A stretch of DNA of 64,000 bases from Pelodera strongyloides. Its lineage: Eukaryota; Nematoda; Chromadorea; Rhabditida; Rhabditidae. The translations under genes and the position numbers were made by a program. The stretch spans positions 1-64,000 of the forward strand of contig JAANDG010000596.1 of assembly GCA_036852015.1 (NCBI GenBank), given 5' to 3'. Below the pieces are notes generated by a model. The model was not told the DNA's origin. It did not search any database and saw nothing but the letters and a program-made list of their open reading frames with translations. Position 1 is the stretch's first letter. Each line of letters begins with the position of its first letter. Shown here one piece after another: positions 56,167 through 64,000 of the stretch.

Positions 56167-56548
56167 TTAAAGGGTCAGGCCCATTTCAAATTACCCCTAT
56201 GTTTGATGACTCCATCGGATTCTCCGTTTCGAATATACTAGGCTGATTTTTTTTCCAATTTTCAGTCGCAAAATCCACGCAGTAATCAGCAATTTACCAT
56301 GGCCAGTCATACCCAACTATATATCGCAGTTGTCACGCCCCTCCGCGCTATTTGGGCAATATGCTCTATTGGGCGTGACAACTGCGATTGATTGTTGTGT
56401 ATGACTGGCCATGGTAAATTGCTGAAAACTGCGTGAATATGTATTGCGACTGAAAATTGGAAACAAATCCAGCCTACTGTATTTGAAACGGAGAATCCGA
56501 TGGAGTCATCTAAAATAGGGGAAATTTGAAATGGGCCTGACCCTTTAA
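56167..56548. mobile_element. TTAA-flanked palindromic MITE (AGGGTCAGGCCC family)
   Basis: TTAAAGGGTCAGGCCCATTT to AATGGGCCTGACCCTTTAA, with arms of about 170 bp that stay complementary through tttaccatggccagtcatac and 'cgcagttgtcacgcc'. End fragments of this family occur at 11024-11037 and 22532-22545, each touching an AGCGAAAT-type element. Confidence 0.8.
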
Positions 56549-57549
56549 ATTGATAATATGGTTATTGAGCATTTACGTGTTGTACCAAGCTGCAGTTTTT
56601 TGGTTCTGTTTGGAATGAATCGGAGCTAGCGCGAGCGAAGCGAGTTCTTTTTTAAATTATTCAGGTCTGAAATTAAGATAATACAAAAATGAATTGTTTC
56701 AGGTCCGAAATTAAGATACCACAAAAATGAATAGTTCTCTTTTTGTTCAGTCATAGGATCAGCTGAATTCATCTCTTTTTGTATATTTTCCAACACTGAA
56801 TTGTTCACTTTTTGAAGAACCAAAAACACCCTTTTTTTACAGTCTTTTTACGACAGAGATTGGATAGTATGCTTTATGATAGAGAATATGTAGAATTAAA
56901 AGAATTATATCCAACTATAGACAAAATAGTATTATCCAGACATAGCAAAAATAAGCCCCGTTCTTTTATTTCAGTAATTAGGCCTCGATCGGGGCTCCCA
57001 TTCTAGTAACCGTAATGTATACCTTAGCTTACTGTATGGATTCATTGTTCCTGTTTGAGCAGCGACGCCATCTCTTTCTAGCGCCAATGTTCAAAGTTAG
57101 AATCCTGTAATTATAAAAAAATCTTTCTTCAACGATTAGCTAGACAAGAACCACTTACATATTAGGTTATAGTTGAAAAACTCAATCAAATATAATGTAA
57201 ACCATAGGCTTCTGATCGACAAACTGTGACTCTACTTTCTTTCTCCTCTCTCTGTACTTCATTTGTGCTTTGCTACCTACAAATCCTGCACCTGTTCGAT
57301 TTTTAGTGCTCCATTTAAACCGCTTTACATAGTGGGGGCTAGTAAAACATTGATTTTAGACCATTAGACTTCTTTTACTGTTGAACTTTCAGTTGTCTCT
57401 GGAATGCAAGCATGCTTCCTTTCGTTTGTTCCCCAGCTCCACGTAGAAGTAGAAAGGAGGAAGCAGATCAACTAATCCTGTACGTTTCGTAATTGCATCT
57501 CTTCATTGAAAGTAGTAGTAGTAGTTTGAAGTTAGGCATATTTTGAGGG

Positions 57550-59112
57550 CCATTGGAGCAGCTTGAGTTTTCTGCATTGTTTCAGGGTGTGCACTTCGTA
57601 TTTGTTTGAGCTTGGAATTATGTTGAGACTTTTGGTGCTTCCTTGTTCAACTCCAAGAACCGTCGTTTCTCGGGGAATTGGCATCGGAGCAGCTTGATTT
57701 TTCTGCATTGTTTCAGGGTGTGCACTTCGTATTTGTTTGAGCTTGGAATTATGTTGAGACTTTTGTGCTTCAGTTCAACTCCAAGAACCGTCGTTTTCTC
57801 GGGAATTGGCATTGGAGCAGCTTGAGTTTTCTGCATTGTTTCAGGGTGTGCACTTCGTATTTGTTTGAGCTTGGAATTATGTTGAGACTTTTGGTGCTTC
57901 CTTGTTCAACTCCAAGAACCGTCGTTTCTCGGGGAATTGGCATCGGAGCAGCTTGAGTTTTCTGCATTGTTTCAGGGTGTGCACTTCGTATTTGTTTGAG
58001 CTTGGAATTATGTTGAGACTTTGGTGTTCAACTTCGTTTCTCGGGGAATTGGCAAGCAGCTTGATTTTTCAGTATTTGTCTGAGCTGGAATTATGTTGAG
58101 ACTTTTGGTGCTTCCTTGTTCATCTCCAAGAACCGTCGTTTCTCGGGGAATTGGCTTGGAGCAGCTTGAGTTTTCTGCATTGTTTCAGGGTGCACTTCGT
58201 ATTTGTTTGAGCTTGGAATTATGTTGAGACTTTTGGTGCTTCCTTATTCAACCCCAAGAACCGTCGTTTCTCGGGGAATTGGCATTGGAGCAGCTTGAGT
58301 TTTCGGCATTGTTTCAGGGTGCACTTCGTATTTGTTGAGCTTGGAATTATGTTGAGACTTTTGGTGCTTCCTTATTCAACCCCAAGAACCGTCGTTTCTC
58401 GGGGAATTGGCATTGGAGCAGCTTGAGTTTTCGGCATTGTTTCAGGGTGCACTTCGTATTTGTTTGAGCTTGGAATTATGTTGAGACTTTTGGTGCTTCC
58501 TTATTCAACCCCAAGAACCGTCGTTTCTCGGGGAATTGGCATTGGAGCAGCTTGAGTTTTCTGCATTGTTTCAGGGTGCACTTCGTATTTGTCTGAGCTT
58601 GGAATTATGTTGAGACTTTTGGTGCTTCCTTATTCAACTCCAAGAACCGTCGTTTCTCGGGGAATTGGCATTGGAGCAGCTTGAGTTTTCTGCATTGTTT
58701 CAGGGTGCACTTCGTATTTGTTTGAGCTTGGAAGTATGTTGAGACTTTTGGTGCTTCCTTATTCAACTCCAAGAACCGTCGTTTCTCGGGGAATTGGCAT
58801 TGGAGCAGCTTGAGTTTTCTGCATTGTTTCAGGGTGCACTTCGTATTTGTTTGAGATTGAAGTTGGAGACTTTTGGTGCTTCCTTGTTCAACTCCAAGAA
58901 CCGTCGTTTCTCGGGGAATTGGCATTGGAGCAGCTTGAGTTTTCTGCATTGTTTCAGGGTGCACTTCGTATTTGTTTGAGCTTGGAAGTATGTTGAGACT
59001 TTTGGTGCTTCCTTGTTCAACTCCAAGAACCGTCGTTTCTCGGGGAATTGGCATTGGAGCAGCTTGAGTTTTCTGCATTGTTTCAGGGTGTGCACTTCGT
59101 ATTTGTTTGAGC
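57550..59112. repeat. Tandem array of about 12-13 units, period near 123-129 bp
   Basis: Each unit reads ggagcagcttgagttttctg, cattgtttcagggtg(tg), cacttcgtatttgtttgagc, ttggaattatgttgagactt, ttggtgcttcctt, gttcaactccaagaaccgtc and gtttctcggggaattggcat. Units are mostly above 95% alike by eye; one near 58020-58080 is shortened. Units with 'gggtgcac' are close to 123 bp (a multiple of 3), which creates a long minus-strand open frame at 59078-58605; this is a by-product of the repeat, not a gene. Confidence 0.95.
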
Positions 59113-61237
59113 TTTTGGAGTTTAGTTAGAAGTGGGATAGAGAGCGATAGTTAGTACTTCGCCGTTTTTGTTCTGCTGTTCTTTGTTTTCAGTGATTTCG
59201 TTGGACTATGAGGCCTCGATGCATCTTCTCGACGTAAGATCCCATCCCGTTTGTCGCCAATGAGGAACCCCATCTGTTGCTGCATAGATTTGGTTAGTGT
59301 GCAACATTATTTGATTTTATGAAAATTTCTCTGCAACACTGAGTGACACATTTAATAGTTTACTTTCAAGTATGTGGGCTGAACAGAAAGCTCCAAAGGT
59401 CTCTGACGATTCTTTTTTTTTAATGAAATTTAACGGGTGCGATGACTTCCTTATATCAAAATAACGGGCTATATGTTCTGATTTTTTTTCATTTAGGCAT
59501 CTGAAAATATGGACTACATACGTACGCGGACTTCGTTTCTCTCCACAGTGCCAGAGCTTTTTCGAACTTTCCTCCAAAATGGTGTGTTCCACTTTTCAAA
59601 AGTTGTCGAATTCTGGACACAATGTAGATTTCATTATTTAAGCTAGAATTGTAGATAACCGTTTTGTTTTCATTTGGATTTGTACCTGACTGGATATTTA
59701 GCGCTTTCTACACTGCTGGGAAAGTACCTGCACTGTATTGGCAGGAGGACGTCGAACAATGAGAAAGTGAACAACATCGTTAGGACTTTCGGCATCGTCA
59801 TGCAATTTATCTACATTTTTTCGTCATTGCTCTCTTCTTATATATCCTTACAAAAAGCAATAAATATTTCCACGTATAATTTACCTACATGCATATATCG
59901 CAAAGAAAGCTATTGTATTAGGCTCACGGTTCAAGACATCTAAAACATGCTAAACATCCAAAAACTCTGACATTCAATAGTAACTGAAAGCAGAAGCCAG
60001 TATTTAGACACAAATAGACACATGAATATCAAGACAGTTTTTTTATGTACGTACACATGCCGACATTTTTGCAGCAATACTACTGTACACATGCCGACAT
60101 AGAAATGTTGTTTGCGCATCAATACTACTGTAATTTAAACATGCTGTCAAGTCAAGTGTCCTAACACATTGTCTACTAAAGACGTCTTATAGTAACAGAG
60201 TACACTACTGTACCTAATTACCCAATCACACGCCCTTTCTTTTTGTCTTACTTTCAAAATGTGCGTGATTTTTGAGACAGCATATTGACAACGGCGTGAT
60301 CATGTATTGCTACCAATTTGCCAATCAATATGCGTGCCTTCATCACAAAAGGGCACATAATTTATGAAACCAAAACCAATATGCCGCTCATCCATTGGTC
60401 AAGGATTCACGCTAAAGAAAATCTAATTCCTTGTGTGGTTGGCCAACCGTCTTACAAGTAGACGTGCAAAGTACGTAACGGGAACTCAGTTCTCCAGAAA
60501 CACGGACCATATCACTTTAATTACCCAATCTGCTCACTTACCAGATTACCCAATAACTTACCCAATTTAATTACCCAATTCAACTGCTCACTTTCAGGAA
60601 GGTTCAATTTCCTTCTTTCATTATCTTCTGTTTTTTCATTCTTTTTCTTTTTTCTTTTCTTTTTTATTCATTATTTTCTTATAATTCTATTTTCTTATAA
60701 TTCTTATAATTCTATTTTCTATTTTTCTTATGATCATTCTTTTTTATGACTATAACACGTGATCGTTATTGAATAGGTCGTTCTACCTCTGTATTGATTG
60801 TTCACCAATAAAAACCATTATTTTGTTTTAAATCCATTATTACATGTTTTCACCGCGGTGGCGCGAATATTTGGATATCCCGCCTGTGCAAAATCCCAGT
60901 TTGGTCATTTGTAGTATTGCGTAGGCTTCCTTCGTAGATACACAATGCAACTTTTATTTATTTTGAAACACAAACATTTTGCACGTCCCTTGCGAGTAGG
61001 GCTCCTCTTTTTCATTTCTGTGTTGTCCAATATTTTTGTTGATATCCTTCTTCTTATTGTATACAGATGTCCTTCTTCTTATTGTGTACAGATGCTCTTA
61101 CCGGTAAGCGCACCGATCTGGCGTTTTCCGTCTTGTTTTTGCTATGTTTATCGTTTGAGATATGGATATAAGTCATATGTTACTCGTATTTGTTCCTTTT
61201 CAGTATCATTGCTTGTCAGTTCTGTGTGTGCTATTAA

Positions 61238-64000
61238 ATGGATCACACGATCGATGAGCATGGTGCTCTAAACTACACCATTATCGAAGAGGCAAGTTTT
61301 GTTTTATGAATCCCTCCTTATTTAGTCATGCAATACGTAGAATGTAAAGTCGATTAGCAACAGTAACAATGATTGAACATTATAGATTAAGTGTTGGAGG
61401 TAATGATGAAACTCGCTCTTCTAATCTAATATTATTGTTATAGGCGATTCTTGACAACAATGATATAGTGGGTGTTCCTGAAGGCGTTGTTTATGAAGAA
61501 TGGGACGGGAGTGAGCTGCCAGAGCACTACCAGCATTTACAGGTATAATCTTTCGATTACTTATGTCTGGTTTATATTTGTCCAGGTTATAGTTTCCATG
61601 CGTAACTGGTTTCATGTTTCATTACCCTAAATTTTATCTCCACCCATACCCTGGCGGATTGAAGAAGCACGCCGCAACACCTTCTCTCGCACTTTGTTCT
61701 ATCTAGTTGATTGACATCGTTTAATTGTCCTTGTGATAACATCAATTGTAATTAAACTGGCCGTAGCCTTCGGAAGCCGACAAAACCCATCCGGAGATGG
61801 TTCGTACCACAGTTTGATAAACAATACATGCCCTACGCCTAAAAGAGAAAGACCTTGACCATTTAGGTCGTGGAGCACCATGTTCCCCCCGGGTACGACT
61901 TTGTTGTCGACGGTGAAGATGAGGAAATGTACGAAGAAGTCCTTCCAGACGAACCACAACAATACCAGTGAGTTTAATTGAATTCATTAATCCCTTACGC
62001 TCTTTGATTCCTTACACAAGTGGCCGTTTGCACGAACACCAAGAATATGCTCCCAGCTCCCAGTGGGAGGTGAGAGAAAGAGAGGGAGCACACGAATCAG
62101 AGACACGTAGAGACAAATTCTCCCAACCGGGGAGGCTCCCACTGCTGCTGCTCGTGCATACGGCCAAAGGTTCGATACATAGGGAAATGTATTTGCCTAA
62201 TATCTTAGTGGTCTTAGTCTTTCCTATAGGAAATAGTTACACTTAGTTTGGGTATTATCTTTGTGATGTGTGCAGGTTTGCACAACTAATGTGAATTGCG
62301 AACTGCCTACAAGAAGGGGTACTATCTAGATACTATTAGGTGCGGAGGAAGAAAGGGTTGTCTGTTTTCTTATAAAGTGGTATGGCCATACCACGGCTTA
62401 TTGGGTAAAACCTACTAGGACTCCTTGGGACTACTGTAGACAACTGGGCAACTGAGGACTACCGTGGACAACCAGGACAACTGTGAACATCCACGAAAAT
62501 GTGTTTTTATAGAGAAATAAACCTGACCAAATTATTTATGCAACTGTATACTTCACTGAAAGTTTCAAAAACCGGCTGGTATTTCGTATTTCGCTTTAAG
62601 ACACATATCTCCTTCTCAACGAACAGTATTTCTGATTTTGTATGTAACACAGCAGGCTAATTTGTTAAACTATTTGTAATCAGATGTGATCTTTTATTTA
62701 AAGGCAGCGAAATACCGGCCGGTTTTTGAAACATCCACAATGCGTTAATTTTTCTGTCGGTTTATTATCAGACTGTTCAAATAACCTTCAAAGCTTTCAG
62801 AGTATCCAGTTTTTTTACATTGTCTACACATGCTTTTATTCAAAGTGAATGTTAGTGAATGTTATTCAAAATGCACAAGTATATGTTGGTGCCAAAGTAG
62901 TCCTCGGCAAGTATAGTTGCCCAAAGTAGTCCTCAGTTGCCCAGTATGTTCCAGTGCCCAGAGTAGATTTTATCCAATAAGCCGGTATAGCATTATAGCA
63001 TCCGGTTTTTGAAACACAATTTGGACTCTGTAGTCTCATATAGTGTATGCAAGTGTCTGCGACTGCAGGTTTTTATTATAATTATGTTCAGTTGCGTTGT
63101 TGCGTACAATGTATGGAGATCCGTTGTCCGATACAGTTTCCGGAAACCGGCGGTTATATCGCTTTAATATTTTTCTTTCAGGTTTGAGCCTTCTACGTCC
63201 CATGGCCATGTAGAACATATCAGTAATGTGATAGATTCGGTCGCGTCAGAAGAATTTCATGATGTGCATATATTTCCTGAATTTGGACAACCGGGAACCA
63301 AGTAAGTGCTTTTTCCGAATTATTATTTGTACTTTATTTTTATTTAACAATAAATTTATTCATTGCCAACCAGTGATTGCATAGCTACTTTTATCCGTCT
63401 CGTCTTTTTTAACGTCCTGTGATGACGCTTTAATGTTGTTAGAGTTTGGTGAAATTTTGAAAAATGATTATTTTGGTATCCCATATTCCTTTTCCCTTCC
63501 AAGTTGTAAAGTCTCGAAGATCTGCCTTCAAATGTTCATTGCTAATTGCTATAAGGACAAGGAGGCTATATAGGTATTTTGCCATTATGACCTTGTGACT
63601 CAATACTTCATCTTTATGTGTTTTAGGCGCCAAGCCACCATTGTTGAGTGTGAGGTTTGCGGTGTAGTGCTAAAACACCCATCGAAAATTCAGGTGAGTT
63701 GTTGTGTGTTATTGTGTTGTGATTTTTTTTTCATTTTATCTATAACGATAATAACAAAGAGATGATGTTTTCATTTTAATTTACGTTTACGTAACGAATA
63801 CGTTATGGGTTTTGGGTCCCAAACGTTATGGGGTTTGGGTCCCAAACGTTATGGGGTTTGGGTCCCAATACTTTATGGGTTTGGGTCCCAACGTAACGCA
63901 GCCGGCTAGCATCACAGTGAGGAACAGTGTTATTGAAATTGATATTATTGAAATAAAACCATTTTTTTCCAATCCAATTCCAAACTCAAATTTAGGCTCA
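61238..64000 (+). CDS. C2H2 zinc-finger protein, 5' part (continues beyond window)
   Basis: Exons: 61238-61291 (MDHTIDEHGALNYTIIEE), 61444-61542, 61867-61967, 63182-63301, 63627-63693 and the first 5 bases of a sixth from 63996. All phases join. The first 130 residues are acidic and rich in aromatic residues (GVPEGVVYEEWDGSELPEHY; VVDGEDEEMYEEVLPDEPQQ). Exon 5 encodes CEVCGVVLKHPSKIQ, and exon 6 adds A and a codon beginning CA, giving C-x2-C-x12-H if that codon is His. This is the first half of a classical C2H2 zinc finger, so the product is probably a nuclear DNA-binding factor; its relatives and targets cannot be told. Intron 1 must start with GC (gcaagt at 61292). A MITE ends 14 bp before exon 4. 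Confidence 0.72.
62024..62166. mobile_element. Palindromic repeat with GTGGCCGTTTGCACGA ends
   Basis: Left gtggccgtttgcacgaacac and right tgctcgtgcatacggccaaa, with inner ctcccagtgggag and ggaggctcccac. A diverged relative of the GAGGCC MITE family, in intron 3 of the zinc-finger gene. Confidence 0.55.
62983..63167. mobile_element. CCGG MITE 14 bp from exon 4 of the zinc-finger gene
   Basis: Left ggtatagcattatagcatcc ggtttttgaaac, right ggaaaccggcggttatatcgctttaa. After it only tatttttctttcag remains before the exon at 63182. A shortened relative lies at 62565-62600 and a left end at 62705-62735. Confidence 0.65.
63803..63893. repeat. Tandem repeat, about 4 units of 26 bp
   Basis: Units of cgttatggggtttgggtccc aaa, slightly different at each end, inside the intron that splits the zinc finger. 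Confidence 0.93.

Larger units (their letters stand above)
55806..61237. other. Long stretch without a confident gene
   Basis: It holds a TTAA palindrome (56167-56548), a tandem array (57550-59112) and AT-rich DNA. Short acceptor-bounded segments that could be exons of the 54.2 kb gene are at 57373-57449 (LSLECKHASFRLFPSST, then stop), 59190-59230 (ISLDYEASMHLLD) and 59552-59580 (PELFRTFLQN). None joins convincingly, so they are not annotated as coding. Confidence 0.4.

Noticed and set aside
58605..59095. 157-codon minus-strand frame and its overlapping partner in the tandem array
   Set aside because: The repeat unit there happens to be a multiple of three; the frame starts and stops with the repeat and breaks in units of other lengths.
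55735..59580. Naming the 54.2 kb gene as an Integrator or PP4 HEAT-repeat subunit
   Set aside because: The resemblance is only to generic HEAT helices; I could not align it with any family member I know.

Overview
This is a eukaryotic, animal-type nuclear window. It is AT-rich, intron-dense and packed with short transposons, with no prokaryotic operon structure. A FIG4 orthologue, an F-box/LRR gene family, short exons with GT..(T/C)AG junctions, and coding exons that open just after an acceptor-like AG (compatible with spliced-leader addition) point to an invertebrate. A nematode is plausible, but the species cannot be fixed from the sequence alone.

Layout: (1) 1-1720 (+), the last exons of an F-box/LRR gene whose 5' part lies outside the window. 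(2) 13855-4676 (-), a paralogue whose 3' half forms a large inverted duplication with gene 1. The two genes converge on a spacer of about 1.9 kb that holds a dead mariner element. (3) 17566-26188 (+) and (4) 28391-37412 (+), two further paralogues, each readable as 14 phase-consistent exons (441 and 445 aa). (5) 52657-40142 (-), a FIG4-type SAC-domain phosphoinositide phosphatase, modelled as 27 exons and about 935 aa with the CX5R catalytic motif, and carrying a U6-like sequence in one intron. (6) 54235-55805 (+), exons of an unrecognised gene with a very acidic low-complexity part. (7) 61238-64000 (+), the 5' part of a gene with an acidic N-terminus and a C2H2 zinc finger split by the last intron; it runs off the window.

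Most of the remaining DNA is repeats. Several palindromic MITE families have ends reading TTAA-AGCG...CGCT-TTAA; a nested copy and adjacent copies that share one TTAA identify TTAA as the target. Other repeats are an inverted-repeat element flanked by a 9-bp direct repeat (32920-33684), tRNA-derived SINE-like units, two long tandem arrays (8.8-10.1 kb and 57.55-59.1 kb) and many microsatellites.

The F-box/LRR paralogues look like a young, rearranging cluster of predicted SCF ubiquitin-ligase adaptors. FIG4 is an unrelated single-copy housekeeping gene next to them. All gene models were assembled by eye from exon homology between copies, reading-frame continuity and splice consensus. No transcript or database evidence was available.
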